Translations under genes and position numbers: made by a program
The notes under the pieces: model-generated
The model's input: the letters and a program-made list of their open reading frames with translations, nothing else
Databases searched by the model: none
Told to the model about the DNA's origin: nothing
Shown: one piece after another, positions 25,351 through 38,879 of the stretch
How the letters are laid out: each line of letters begins with the position of its first letter
How positions within the stretch are numbered: the first letter of the stretch is position 1
Assembly: GCF_016802725.1 (NCBI RefSeq)
Contig: NC_052677.1
Span: forward strand, 12,573,306 to 12,637,305
Length of the DNA: 64,000 bases
Direction: 5' to 3'
Origin: Solenopsis invicta
Taxonomy: Eukaryota > Arthropoda > Insecta > Hymenoptera > Formicidae

Positions 25351-25872
25351 GCGAATCGCGAGAGCTATCACGCGACGACCGATGTCAAAGAAGACTCTCC
25401 TCCTCGCTAAGACCGCGAGACATGTGAGGTGGAATCTCGTGCGACAATCAATCGATACGACACCCTCCTCTCGCTGATCCACTACGTTTCTTAGATCGCC
25501 GACTAGCACGCGGAACTCGCTCCTTCCGAAGTGGATACTGGACCGTGTGAAGCGAGCCTCGAATCTCTCCTCGATCGCAAACACATTTCAGTACTCGGAA
25601 CAACAGCTCCGTGACGTGATTCACGAGATTGATCACTGAGAATGTAGCGCGATTGCGAGTAGAGTTAACTCACAGGATACTTTGAACCGCGCTCCGAATG
25701 GCAAACGGCCGCCGCCGCGTGTACACGCGCCACGAAGAACGCGAGGCGAGTTCGGAGCGGAGCTCTGCTCGGCGTGTGACTCTCTCTTAACGCAAACTAC
25801 ACATTCCGCGAACTACACTGGGACTGCTGGCTGCTGGCCTCGACTTTTAATCTCGCGCGAGCGAACCCTCGC

Positions 25873-25917
25873 TCCGCCGCCGCCGCCGTCGTCGTCGTCG
25901 TTGTCCTCGTTGTCGTT

Positions 25918-25969
<52 letters not shown>
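25873..25969. repeat. CCG/GTC trinucleotide array, about 97 bp
   Basis: CCG units change to GTC/GTT units and then about 17 perfect GTC units. All six frames are open through it and translate as homopolymers (Ser, Arg, Thr), which explains the overlapping frames here. Confidence 0.9.
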
Positions 25970-25970
<1 letters not shown>

Positions 25971-26528
25971 GTACGCGATGACGTTCGAGTCAAGGTGAAC
26001 CGGAACACACGGTACGGTGTGAGCAGCGCGAAAACACACACGTCGTCGTCGCGGGGAGCACACCGCGCGACACGCAGGAAACGGAGCAGCGACAGACCGA
26101 TTCGCGCTGCACGAAGTCGGACGAACGAGTGGCGGCCGGAGGAGCCGCCGCGTCGTCGCTTCCCCCCACTACGCGGCACGCATCAAAGGAGCGGGGAAAG
26201 CAGGGGAGAGTGCGAGAGAGCGCGAGAGAGTGGCGCGCGCGGTGAGGACGAGGACCGGGCGCGGAGGGATGGCGCGCGGTCTTGGAACCGCAGCGGCGGA
26301 GGGAACGGTGGATAGATGGACGTCAGGGGCGTGAGTGAAGGAGGGGCATCGATACTCGGTCCCTCCACGCCGCGCGGGGCCCCTTTCCCCCCAGCCAGAG
26401 GCGCCCCTCTGCGCCGCGGCGCGCGCTCCACGCGACTTTGCGAGTGAAACATTTCGCGGGTTTTGTGGACTGGCGAGAGGGGTAGGTGGAGGAGGTGGAA
26501 AGAGGGACCGCGAGGGGCGCGAGGAACC

Positions 26529-26529
26529 G

Positions 26530-26560
<31 letters not shown>

Positions 26561-26590
26561 GAGAGAGTGAGAGAGTGAGAGAGAGAAAAG
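26529..26590. repeat. (GA)n tract
   Basis: GA repeats with AAAG and GTGA interruptions inside a longer purine-rich stretch (about 26,460-26,670). These could be GAGA-factor-type sites if the flanking region is a promoter. Confidence 0.85.
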
Positions 26591-26940
26591 AGGAGAGGGA
26601 AGGAAAGGAGGGAGAGCGAGAGAGACAGAGAGGTAGAGAGTGAGAGGAGCGAGTGGAAGAGAGGATTGGGTGGGAAGACAACAGTATTCCCGTTAATTGA
26701 ACGACTCGCGCGGGGCGGAGGAGCTCGTCGCGGGGAAGCAGAGGGGAGGATTACTTGCAGTAATTACTTATTTTTATTACGCTCCGCCTCGTCGTGTCTC
26801 GCGCCAGCGAACGGCCGCGCTCTCGCAGCGACATGTTAGAAATCTTTTCTCGCGTCCGCGATATTGCGAGACGATGGGCTACGTACCGGAAACCCGCCTC
26901 GGGTCTCCCCTAACTAAGCGTCTTAACGTTAAATTAAGGT

Positions 26941-29430
26941 GAGAGAAAGAGAGAGAAAGAGAAAGAGAGAGAAAGACGGAGAGAGAAAAAAGTAAGAGAC
27001 AGGGTCTACAATGTCGCGTTGTTCGTAATTTCATTCAAACTTGTAGCAAGGATAATATAATTCCGAATAGTTTGTTCACAAATGCACACATACGCAAGCA
27101 AGAAGATTTAGAAGATAAGATCGATTATTTTTGACATTTTACTGACATTCTAATTACGAAAGAAATCTCTCGTCCGATAATGATTTATTGAAAAATTCGA
27201 TCTTTATTTTCTTCGAGTCGAGTTAGCGCGCGACTAACCGTGCACGCTATGGCGTTCTCCCTAATCGGGCCAACCGGATACTTGAGGCCATCCGACGGGT
27301 GAACGAACCGGTAAGGAACTGGATAAAATCGTTTCGGATCGACGGTAAGTCGGTATGCGATCGGCGTCAGTTTTTCAAGCGATTACGTGGAGGAACACGA
27401 CGAGTCATTATCTTCCTTCCTTTTTTTACCGCGTTCAACCAGGTCGACTTATAAAGAGAGCCAATTTACATACGCGATATGCATTTCCAACATAAACTCC
27501 ATTTTCTCGCCCAAATCAGTTTCCTATTTAACGATCGCTTTAGCCTTGAATGCACTATAAGTACAATAAACATTAGAGCGTAGTAGACGCTAACGGCGCT
27601 GTCAATAGTCGTGTTATCTTTGTGTACGCATACGTGCATGTGTATTGGAGCGATACGAATAATACTTATGTATCTCTTGTTGCGCGTTGATATGTTAATT
27701 CGTCGAACACGTAATGTAGATCGATTGTAGCAGCAATTATTTCAAATGTAATATATTCAAATTCACCATAACGCATTTGTACGTAGGATAGAGCAGATTG
27801 GTGTATTCTAGGATTAAATTCCAGAAGTGGAAACGGGTAAATAGCCCTTCCGAGTTTCAACCGAACGGTTCGCTCTGGTCCTCCGCAATGTTCACGGTTG
27901 CCGGACCAGAGTGCACTTGTCAAAACTTTTATCTTAGCTCGCATCTACCAGCGAGAGAAAAACACGGAACGGAGGTGAGGACAATGGCTGGTCCTGCGGA
28001 TAGTCCTGCCGGAGGAGGGCGAAGAAAAAGGAAAGAAAAAAAGAAAAATCAGCCGACAGAGGTCTCGGATAATTGCGGCGGATAGTTCGGAAAGGCGCCG
28101 ACTGGCCCTCCTTGGCACGCCTGTCAGAAGATATTAGGATTTCTATCGCGGATCCTGCCGTCCGCAGGACTCGTTAACGGATCTTAGGATTGTTCCTTTC
28201 GTAATCCAATAAGGATGAGATTCTATGCCGCGACTGTTTTTTTTTCCTAGTTCGTTTGAAGAAACCGCCGATCTAACTACTACCGATAGAGAGTTGCGGC
28301 TTGAACTTTCGACGATCAACTCCGCGGCCAATTATGAAAATTAAATTACTTAAACCTAGATTACGTCTTGACGCTTCGCGTCAAAATAAAATGTTCGAAA
28401 GAATCTATGATCTTGTATCTAGAAACAAGGCAGAGATATCATATCGCGACTAGTGACGCCCGCAGGTATATGTCTTGCGGTCACGTGGTGGTGACCTTAG
28501 CTCGTTTCTGCTCTAGGGTGGTCGGACCCTTTGGACAGGTCAGTTCGGGATTCGGAAGCTGCATTGGGGCGGGGCGGACGTCAGATGGAAAGCAGTTCTA
28601 ATTTGATACCAAGTCGGGAGGCCAAACAAACTGTTACGTCCGATAGGCTTCCAACTGACATATCAGTTGAAGCTTTGAAAAGAATTACTACGTCATTATA
28701 ATCACAATTATCGCATGATGAACACAGTAATTACCACTCACAATATTTTCCCAAAGAATCGTAACTTTCATTTTTTCTATTATTTTATACACATGTCGGA
28801 TAAAATAATGTAAATTTCTCTGTCTATAAATCTCTTTAGCGAATCACAGATAAATTTCTCTTTCTCTGTGTAAATGTTAAATCTACGTTTATGCTATAAA
28901 GACTAAATTTTAACGGTAAACGATAAACGGCACATAATGAACCGATATGCTCGCCGTCTCGCATTATCACGTTCCCTTGCGGGAGAAGGCTTCGAAGCTT
29001 CTCAGAGGCCTCGTCGATTCTCGCGGGCGACTCTTGCTCGACCTTTTTTCCGCAAACTTCCGAAGGTCATTACGAGGTTCCCGAGAACGCTCGGGACTCG
29101 TAAAGCCCCGTCATAAAAATCGCCAAAATACACGCACCTTACATGGTAGCCTCGTGTAGGCGGGTGTCATATCCCCGCAAAATCATTGCCACTAAAAATC
29201 AGGGGTTTCCGCAGCAAATTTATAACGGTCGTCCAACGGACGGCATCGTGTGTGTGCCCGTCAAAGGTGTTGAATATTTCTCGCTATAAAAGGAACAACG
29301 TACTGCTTATTAAAACCAAAACGCAAGAATAGCCGCGAATTCCGATTCGCGGATGCTTCTCATCTAGGAGTGTTTCCGCCTAAATTTTCGAATTCTCAAT
29401 AGCTTCACTGAATCTATCTTCTCCGATGGT
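26941..29430. other. non-coding sequence, no gene seen
   Basis: A purine tract (26,941-27,000) is followed by unique sequence. Frames near 27.7-28.1 kb on both strands are under 100 codons and unrecognised. TATAAAAG at 29,285-29,292 lacks an evident initiator. Confidence 0.5.
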
Positions 29431-29439
29431 GTTTCCAAT

Positions 29440-32380
29440 ATTAAAATTTTTTTCCAATAGAAATTATTAGTAAGTTATTTAGTAGTTTCTAATTAGCATT
29501 TTTAATTCAATTATTTTTGTTTCAGGAAAAAAAAAATAAAAAGTACACGCTTGATAATCATGGACGCTTATTATTATTTTCGATTCTATTAGATTTTTGG
29601 CAAGTTTTTCAATCGAGAATGCATATCGACTTTGATGGAAATCCGTCGCTTTTAGAAAATGCGAACGGCAACAAAGAGCACGGGTGCACGCAGAGCTTGA
29701 GGATCGGCCGGGACTTTCCCGGAGCAAATATGTTTTCGCGGTAAATTTGGCCGAGTAAATGCGACGTCGTGGGGCACCCTTAGCTTTATTAGCCTCCCCT
29801 TGTCCCCTCTCACCGTCTCTCTCTCACTCGCGTTTCCCTCGGCCCGCGAGCCGACTCGATGCATGATCCCGATCCGTATATAATGTGCATGCGCGGAGAT
29901 TTGCGAGGCATTATGCGCGCCCGCCTCCTCGAAATGCAGCTCGCATATGCGAGCGCTCGAGTACGCTTCGAGTGTTCACGTAAGCTACGTAGGAAAAATA
30001 TGTTCGACGGGGTGCACTTGTGCGAGGGTGGGTAATTGGCTCTCTTGATCGCAGGACCGCTTTTCAATGTCCCTCCCGCCCTTCCCCGTCGACCTTCCTT
30101 GACCGTCCACGTTGCTTCCGCCATTTTTGGTTCGTGCCTGACCCTCATTGTGATCCTATTGATGGATCGTTTCTGATTTCGATACCCATTCGTACAAAAT
30201 TCGCGGCGCATTGTTTTCAATTATTTTCCCCGACTTTCAGCGCATTTTTATTTTTTCCTTTCCAATCTAGAATTATGCATATTGCATTACATTAATTAAC
30301 GGAGGTTAACAGGACAATTTAATAAACGTTACAAAAGCAACCAATTCAATAAAACGCGGCGGTATTTTAATTTACGCCCGATCAATTATCGACGTGATTT
30401 ACTGCGTAACGCAAAATGATGTGGCCGTTGTATGCTATTCGTTAAAAACTCAAAATTTCGCAACACGGGCTAATAAAAATGCGTCGTACACGCACAACAG
30501 CGCGCCACGGGAAAAAACATTACATGCAAACGAGTAACGCGGAACGATAATAGGAAAATACCGCCGACGCCGACGCGGACGCGGACGCGTTCGGCTTCGA
30601 CATTAAGTCCGCGATGGCGATAATGATAATAAAGAGGCGGCCAACTCGGAAGACAGGTACATCCCCTCGCGAGGGTGGCGGCGCAGGGGTGGCACGCGGG
30701 GAACGAGAAAGCGTGTCGAGCCATTTCGCGCCGAGGGATGACACCCGAACACGCGGGAAACAATGCCGTGACACGATGTAGGTAATACAATGCAGTGAAT
30801 GGTCGCGCGTATCATTATTCTGCTGCTATTGTTGGCTGCCGGATGAGAGACATTTTTTTAGGATATCCTTCGACGGAATATCGTAGACGTAACAACTGTA
30901 ACTAACACAATAACAATACCAATAACGGAATACTCTTGTTTCCTCCTTTTTTTTTAAATATATACATCCTTTCTACATCTTATCTTTTCTCTCTTTTAGA
31001 ATTTTTATTCATCAAAAAAAAAAAGGGATTGAAAAAAAGAATCTTTTTGTTACAAACGTTTATTAAACTTAATATATTAAATATGTTTTATTGGATAGAA
31101 GAAATTTTATGTACGTTACTTTTCACTATAGTGGCGGTATAATTCGAACATTCATCCGCGAAATGCATTGTGACCGAAGGGCAGGAGAGAAGAATTTCAC
31201 TCGCGAAGATTAAATTGGCTAGCGGGCCGATCTCGCGGGAGTCGCTGAAATCTTAATTCGCGTCGCGTCGAAACGCTTTGAAAGACGGGCTCCGTTTTCA
31301 TGGAGCCAAGCCTCACGATTGTTGCGTCGTCGTCGCACAAACACGGCGCGTTGTACATACGGTAATTATATTGACTTTCCTAGTTTTATTATTGATGGTC
31401 GCCTGAATACAAAACTCTCCACCCTCGTCTCTTGACCGTCGGTTTAATAATTTAATCAAAAATTTATTCCTGATAAGCTGTTTCCTTCTTTTATTTTTTT
31501 GCAAAAGGAAGACGTTACAGAATAGAGAATCCATTAACGACAAATGGAAATGGTTAAAACGAAACGCGCTTGAAGAGACTTGAAATCATAAAGAAGAAGA
31601 ACAGAGAGGATATAAATTCGATTATTTCATAAATAAACCAGATTCCCCCCCTGGAGAATGCCAGACGTTAACAAGTTTAAATCGCGCGCGTTTCCGATCG
31701 TTACACGTCGATGCGAAGATGGCACACCTCGGCGAGGGCGGAAAGGCTTAAATAGGGACGGGATAGACGATTCTGGACAGCTGGATTCGCTTGTTCCCGG
31801 TCGACGGAAGTGACGTCGCAGCCGGAAATTCGTACTGGAAATTCCGATGGGTTCGAGAGGTCGAGGAAGGGAAAGGAGTGCAACAATCAGGGTAGACCCG
31901 GCATTACGTCCCATTCATCCCCTACTAGCGCCCCTTACCACTCTCGAACCGTATTTGGCTGACAATTCTTCATTTGCGTGCAGCAAACTCTCTGCAACGT
32001 GGCGGCGGCGAGGCGAGGTGTTCGAACGGGGTGCGAACGCGAAGAACGTTTTCGAAAATCCGTCCGAACGACCGTCGTATATAATCAAGCACAGAAAAGG
32101 TCTTTTAACTCGCGACATTCACATTTCGCGCCGAGACTTAACGTTTAATACGAGAAGTAATGAACGGCGAATTCGTCACGACACACGATCATTCCTCGCG
32201 CACGTGTGCTATAGATATCGTTCGATTCTTGAATAATTGAGCCTCTAAAAGTATTACATGCTCTCTGCGTGTACGCCCGCGGACATTAAAATGTTTTCTG
32301 AGGCACGTATTGCTCTGGTAGAAAACATTTGTTCGCTCGTAGACATCGCTACAACAGGCGGGTATTTCGCACGACACAGT
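29440..32380. other. non-coding sequence, no gene seen
   Basis: A T-rich tract ends in TTTTTGTTTCAG at 29,525. It resembles a plus-strand splice acceptor, but the following sequence (A-run, then a 70-codon frame) is not convincing as an exon. GCGGAC hexamer units occur at 30,562-30,590. The rest is unique sequence. Confidence 0.45.
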
Positions 32381-32384
32381 TAGG

Positions 32385-32425
32385 TGTACATGTATATATA
32401 TATACATATATGTATATATATATAG
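32385..32425. repeat. TA-rich microsatellite with inverted halves
   Basis: TGTATATATATATA and its near reverse complement lie around CATATATG, forming a small cruciform-prone simple repeat. Confidence 0.75.
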
Positions 32426-32429
32426 AAAC

Positions 32430-35400
32430 GTACGTTACATCACTTGGCCGGTATTGTCAGAGCTTACCAATCAGCACAATACGAAATTCAGTGATTCGGC
32501 GATGTCTCTCGAGCTGATTAGAGACACATCTTTGAGCTAATTTCTCAATAGCCGCGTGATAATATATCATGAAATATATCGATGTTAACGAGGTCTTTTC
32601 ATCGTTGCGAGGGAAATCGTGACGCAATCGAAGAGAATATAGAAAACGGAAATCGTGCAGCAAGAAAGTGAATTTACGAGCGCGAACGGAAGACACGGGA
32701 ATTTTGGACGGGTCACACGCTGTGCTGCGCATGAAGCTGTTCCCCGGTTTCTGATCACTCTAATGAATTATAATTGATCGAGCTAAGGCTTGTTTATCTA
32801 ACTGATTAATAAAGCTGATTATTCTAATTAATAGCGGTATTTCGCATCGGAACGAGTAAACAAAGACGCGCCATTACTCGGTCAAGATTCATTAAAAGCG
32901 CAAACACGTCGAGCGTTTGCTCGCGGAAGCGAAATCCGCACGTTTTCCGATTCCGCGCTCGCGCGGTTAATTACCCATCGCAAGGTGTTACATGGTGAAA
33001 TGTTTCGCAGGCGAGTGGTGCGCGCCCGCGCGCCCGCGCGCGCGCGTTTCTGCGCTGATTACAGCGCGTTTACACGGAGAAAACTTCGGAATTATTCCCG
33101 ATTATTCAAATTTGAGATCCTTGCTGAGTGCGCGCGCACCGATTCAAATTTATGCAAAAATCTGACAACGCGAATCCCTGCTCTTATTAATATGTATCAA
33201 TTTGACGACCGCCATCTTTTTTCGCGCCGCGAATGTTCCCGCTCGTTATTCGCGCGGCGCTCTAAATTCTTGATTTTTAACCGTCTCCCCTCAGAACCGT
33301 CTCGGGGCTTGTTGTTTCATATCGATTAGAAAAACCAAATTGGAGCGCCGCCGCGCCGCGCCGTGTATGACGTGCGCGGATTAAATGCCATCTTTCATTA
33401 TATCAGACGACAAGATCGCGCGATCAATCACAAAAACATACCGCGGAACTATCACGGCCTTAATGCGCCGGACAAAGACGACACAAGAGTTGAACGAGGC
33501 GGGCCACCCGTAGGGAGCGAGGAATGTGGATAGTGGAACTGCAGGGCCGACCGCGTTTGTCCTCTCGCCCTTCGTTTGGCTAATGCTTGTACCAAAACGT
33601 TTCTCAAATCGATTACTTCCGTCTTTCAGCGTACTAAAGTCTAGTAATATTTAATAAATTATAATTAACGCCAAAGCGGACGAGTTCTGATAACTTCTAA
33701 TAACAAATTTACAGTGGTTTTGCATCAAGTCTGAACTCTGAATGTAACGAATTCTTTGATTTATCCTAATGTATTTGTGATTTGATATGTTCTTTGCCTT
33801 TTTCTTTTGCATTCCCTGTCAGGCTTGCTTCTGGGACTGCCCGGAATCGTCCCCTTTTGCCGCTGCTCTTGCCCATCTCCCGTTCTGTTACGGTCTATCC
33901 CATTATAATTCCATGCACGCGCGTCCTCCCGAGAGATGGAAGAGTGTAAAACGACGGACACCTGGGCAGAGAGTTTAGCCGGTATTGTCGGGAGACAAAT
34001 ATGAGCTAATACGTCATCCCAGGACCTATTCAGACCTCGAGGCCGACGGCGACGGTAATCACGAATTGGCCTACACATAAATGCGCTTTAATTATTCCTT
34101 TCCACCGCTCCTCCTACCTGCTTTCGTGCTCAAGAAACGCTCCTACAAACGCGACATAATAAGCGACGCTCGTTAAAAAGAACGAGCTATTGTTGGATCT
34201 TCGTCTACCCGGCATTGACTCGAAACTTCGGATTCTTTGTTGGAATAGAGCTTCGAGTCTAAACGTCTTCGCTTGCTGGCGGATGTATTATCATTTGCTG
34301 TTTCAAGAAATTTATCTTTAATTATTTCAGATGCACGGTGCACAGTTTGACATACAGTTCGATAATCTGTCTATGCCTCTTCCCTCTACAGACCTGTTCG
34401 CAAACTTGCGATTTATTATATATCTATCGTCTGTCACATTAGATGTATAACGTTTATTTTTTTTATTACGAGTCGCATAGCTACATCAATATTTCGCGAA
34501 AAGATAGTTGGCCCAATAATGGCCATTTCAGAAAATCCATCGTCGTTTAGAAGAAAGTTAGGTGAAACATGCCGTCGCACTCCGGCTTTGTTTTCCTTCT
34601 CTCTCTCGAAGGGGCAATCGCTTTTTTTTCCTACCCTCCCTCGGGACTTCCGCCCGCGGCGGTTCGAGTATCCCTTCACGATAAACACAAGCAATGACTG
34701 CGATCAAAGCGTCAGGAGCCACGTCATTTGCGCAGGCAGGCTGGCAGATAATGCTGCATCGAATACGTCGCGTCGTTTAATTATTGTTGCCGAAATAAAT
34801 AAATAAATAAATTTGATCGCGCCGCACGCACTGTGCACAAGTTGGTCGGCCCGTACGCATACGCCGACATTTATTTCTCTCACGAAGTCGTGATATTATA
34901 TACGCAATTAACGACCGCGTTCCTCTTCTCTGTCCACGTTGCAACGACAGACAAGTTGATTATTAAATATCCGTGTATCGGAGACGATTAAATTGACATT
35001 TGTAATTGTTGCGATATATGTTTTCAACGTAAAATGAAAAAAACAACTTGCGGCTTTTTCAAATATACACGTCTATTGTCGAACTTTTCCGCGCAAGTTT
35101 ATCGCAAACTTGTCGAATTTTATGAAATACGTCACAAGTAATTGAGAGAGATTTTCAGAAGATTATTTAAAAGAATTTTTTTTTTCAAGTGACATTAATA
35201 ATATTGCTCTAAGAGGTGGTAATGGGCAGAAAACTCGTGTCCTCAGAAAATAATCTCGTGAAGATTAGAGAAGTCGCTTAACGCGACAGTATGCTGCATT
35301 CACATGCAAATGCCTGTCAACAGGTATCCACCTCCGCTCTTCGCTTATGTGCGATGCGTTCTTTCAAAATCTTGATTCTAATTAACGTAATCTGCCCGAT

Positions 35401-36848
35401 AATGCCGCTCGTCTCAATAATTAAACGCACTCATCAAGGAAAATAGAAATTCTAAAAGGCTGATGTATAACTTTATCATTTATATCTTCGAATTCTAATT
35501 TGAGAGAGAGGCAAGTTTTACCTAAGTAAAGTCTTCATAGGTCGGTTTATATGCTAACTCGCCGCTGATAATACGGAGATAACGATTCCAATTACTCGAG
35601 ATAGCCTGCACGATGTAGTAAATGTTTAAGGATATAGGGCTTTTAATGAACTGAGAGAATTAAAGTGATTGTTTGCGAGAACAGCAAAATTAATTTCCTA
35701 TTTTGACGATTTACCGCATTTTAACTCCAAAGCACCAAAATTAGCAATAGCGTGCTCGATCTTCTTGACAGAGTAATTTTACGGTAAGCCAAAATTTCAT
35801 TCGTCGAGGAGGCGAAATTGGTGACTCACAACCCGTCGCGATATTTTTTTGCGTTAATTGACGGAAAAAAAAAATTCCCAAGTTTTATCCTAATCCATGA
35901 AAATGCTGATGATCGTCTTACCGACTCGTTAGAGTTACACTGTCCATCGCCATTATTATTCAAAATGTCGGAGTCCGAGTCGTGCGCATCGTGAAGAGGG
36001 ATTATCGAGTTGTGGACAGGGGGAAGTGGGCGAGAGGAGAGGCAAGGCATTCTCAAACTGTCGAATCGAATATCTGGGTAATGGCTTTCTAGGTCTCCCG
36101 CTGCCAGAGCAATACAAGCCTGTCCTCCACGACGAGCGCGCTTAAATTAAGGACGGACCCCTCATTTTCTTAAAATATTAAATCATCGTCCTGGTGTCGC
36201 AGCGGGCTGCCGGGACCCGAGGAATTAAAATTCATTGGTCGGAGAAACCCATGTCACCGGCCGAGTGCCATCGTAAATACCTGTGGTTCCTCTCCCCCAC
36301 TTGCCTACCCGTTCCCCTCTTTTCGTCGATCAGAACGAGATTATAGTAAAAATTATACGTGAAACGGATATAGATTTGTGACTAGATTTATGTGTTTATG
36401 ATTTCTGATTTGGATAACGTATCGAAGCACCACGTGAAACTACCACGAGTGCGAAACTCGTTTCGCATCACAAATTAATAAAAAAAAAATTTGATTCTAC
36501 GCGATATCTATATGTAAAGCATAACACACGTGTCGTAGTATCAAATTCAATCTATCGTTAGATCGTGATATATACAATCTACTTATCTATCTTCTAAAAA
36601 CTATTAGAGCATAAAGGATTGAATGGTGTAGGTTTTCAGACGGTTACCGTGGCGGTGGTCTCCGTATAGCGGAGACACGCATTCCACGTATGCGAAGGGC
36701 CTGAACGAGCCTTAGGACTGGCTTAGTCCCAATGCGGATAAGGAGAGGGTGGATGAAGAAGGGGACACTGCGACAAAGGACATTCTAGGGGAGCGATTCA
36801 TTCCTCCTCCCTCCCGCCCTTCCGTCTTTTTCTCTCTTTTTCTCCCGC

Positions 36849-36850
<2 letters not shown>
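32430..36850. other. non-coding sequence, no gene seen
   Basis: Long stretch of unique sequence. GC-richer patches occur at 33.0-33.5 kb, with CGCG-rich words at 33,008-33,045 and GCCGC-rich words at 33,345-33,362. AT-rich patches occur at 34.9-35.9 and 36.3-36.6 kb. No frame exceeds about 115 codons and none is recognised. Confidence 0.5.

Positions 36851-36852
<2 letters not shown>

Positions 36853-36893
<41 letters not shown>
36853..36893. repeat. (AG)20 microsatellite
   Basis: Perfect AG run flanked upstream by a pyrimidine-rich stretch (TTTTTCTCTC words) that is its partial inverse, so a short hairpin is possible. Confidence 0.95.
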
Positions 36894-36896
<3 letters not shown>

Positions 36897-36899
36897 CAG

Positions 36900-38700
36900 G
36901 ATCACAGCGGCCCGGCCGGCGTTGCCGGTTCGACGACTTTGGGCCTTATGCTCTGCACCTACGGCATGGGATCTTATCTCGGATCCACGCTGCGGCGGTG
37001 CATTGCGCCATTTTTTGCGACACACGTAACCACAATTTCGCAATGATCGATGTCTCGAGCGGATCATACTAACATTTATACGTAACCGATTAATGCTTTT
37101 AGAATTATTAATAACGGACCGAATGGAAACGGGTCTCTTGCAATCGTGTTTTCTTAATGGAGAAAACGGTCTGCTTTTGCTACTTTTTAATATCGCCCGA
37201 CAATCGTCATTAAAACGATTTCGAAACGGCGGTCGTCCACTTAACAAACTTGCTTTTTGCGCGTAGGCTTTCGCGTTTTTCACCCAGTGAGAAGCGTCGA
37301 AGACGTTTCGGGAGGTCGGGTTGACAAATCGAGAAGAACATTTCGCGTGTCTTCTCTGGTGAGACGACAGACGGAAGGGAGAGGGGGAGGGGAGAGAGCG
37401 AAACGAGTGAGGGAACGAAAGAGGAAGAGAAGGAAAGAGATCTTCTCCCGAGAGGCCGGAATAAGAGGCAGAGGAGCGGTTTTGTCGTTACGCGAGTGTT
37501 GTCATTTTCCTCTTTCTAGAAGAGGCCATTTCAAGTAGAGGGTATAGGAAGAAGCTAGCTGGCTCCTTTACCAGCCAATGCTTTTTTGTGCTTGGCCTTC
37601 TGATTGGCGTTTTTGCGTCAGTTCAATTTGATTGACTCACTGGCGACGTTGCTGCATGGTGTTGGTCAATTAATGCTTTAACAATGGCGTTACGTTCCAA
37701 TTACATCCACGCGAAATTGTATATGCGTGTGTTCGACGCGAGAGGAATTTTCGCGTAGCCGTTGTGAATTGTGAATTTCGAGAATCCGTTTCGCGTTAGT
37801 GAAAGTGAGGTATGCGTGAGAAAAAGTTTGGTAAGGCGTTTTTAAGAGATCGCATTCCGAATTCTATTAACGTCGATGAAGAATGGATTAATTTTTAAAT
37901 AAATAGTAATTCTAAAAACACTAGAATGTAGCAACTTTTTTTCCTCGCTTACGCACAGCTTTTAAAAGAAAAAAAGAGAGAGAAAGAGAGAGCACAAGTG
38001 AAGAATGGTTCGCGCGAATCGGTGCCACTCGCGGCGCAAAGTGCAATATCGGATCGAACGAGGCGGAATGATTTCCGCGCGTATAAACCGACCGAGATTC
38101 GGAAGACCGGAGACGGTAATGGAGGATGTAGTACGCTGGAGGGGATATCCCTCGCAGGTATCTCTGGCGGACAGACGGACGACGATGGGGTTGAGAATGG
38201 AAGCGAGAGACGATGGACCGGGCGGTCGAGCGGTGAGGTGGGGGATTAATTAATAACGTCGGTAATTGGACTCCGTTCGATCTAAGATAGCTCCTATAGC
38301 CCCCTTCTCGTGCATACCGTGGGGGATACATTCTCCATGCTCGAATACACTTGCGACACTCGCCGTCCTGTTTGTGCCTTATGTATTGCTTACTGGCAAT
38401 CGATGATTCTGAATTTATTTCGTTCGCCTTCACTAGCATGCGAGTCACGGTTTGCCCTGTAGAGCAAATTCGAACCGACTCGAAATTAAACGTCGAAATA
38501 ATTCTGAATTTATTGAGATACACATCATCGTTTTGGCAGATGCACGTAACGTATGACATAAATCTGACGAGGTAAAACAAACAGGACAGAAGTAGATGTC
38601 GTCATACCGCGTCACCGTCATTAACATCGCCGATGTGTCGCGTACGAGGGAGCCAGTGCGTTTATGCGAGGTAAACAGTGCGTGGACGTGATTTAATTGA
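36900..38700. other. non-coding sequence, no recognisable gene
   Basis: Contains a purine-rich block (37,370-37,450) and a 219-codon minus-strand open frame (38,580-37,921). That frame has an antisense open frame along part of its length, no recognised domain, and ends in a pyrimidine repeat read as Leu-Ser. I do not call it. Confidence 0.45.
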
Positions 38701-38721
38701 AACCCGAGGTGGCTTGGCGGC

Positions 38722-38876
38722 ACACGGCACGGCACGGCACGGCACGGCACGGCACGGCTCGGAACGGCACGGCGCGAGTACCGAAGCAACGCGGAGCGGA
38801 GCGGAGCCGCGCGGTACGACGCGGTGCGGTGCGGTGCGGTGCGGTGCGGCGCGGCGCGGCGCGGCGCGGCGCGGTG
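38722..38876. repeat. GC-rich pentanucleotide array
   Basis: About 155 bp of 5-bp-periodic sequence: CGGCA units (about 38,725-38,771), a degenerate middle with GCGGA units (about 38,791-38,806), then GCGGT (about 38,821-38,846) switching to GCGGC units (to 38,876). A GG pair every five bases makes two-tier quadruplex formation possible. All frames on both strands are open through it (Ala/Arg/Gly/Pro/His repeats), producing false open frames. Confidence 0.9.
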
Positions 38877-38879
38877 CAC

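Larger units (their letters stand above)
24698..26700 (-). promoter_or_regulatory. CpG-rich candidate promoter / 5' leader region
   Basis: About 2 kb is rich in CG dinucleotides and contains CT/GA runs (24,859-24,909; 26,529-26,590) and a GTC array (25,873-25,969), a mix often seen around insect first exons. On the minus strand a candidate leader ends with ATG CCG GCG ATC GTG at 24,712-24,698, immediately followed by GTGAGT, a good splice-donor match. If real, the first coding exon would encode only five residues (MPAIV). No downstream partner can be identified in this window. On the plus strand AAG|GTGAGA at about 26,940 is another donor-like site. Strand and reality are uncertain. Confidence 0.25.

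Noticed and set aside
37921..38580. 219-codon minus-strand open frame
   Set aside because: Ends in a repeat-derived Ser-Leu run, has plus-strand open frames opposite it, and shows no family signature.
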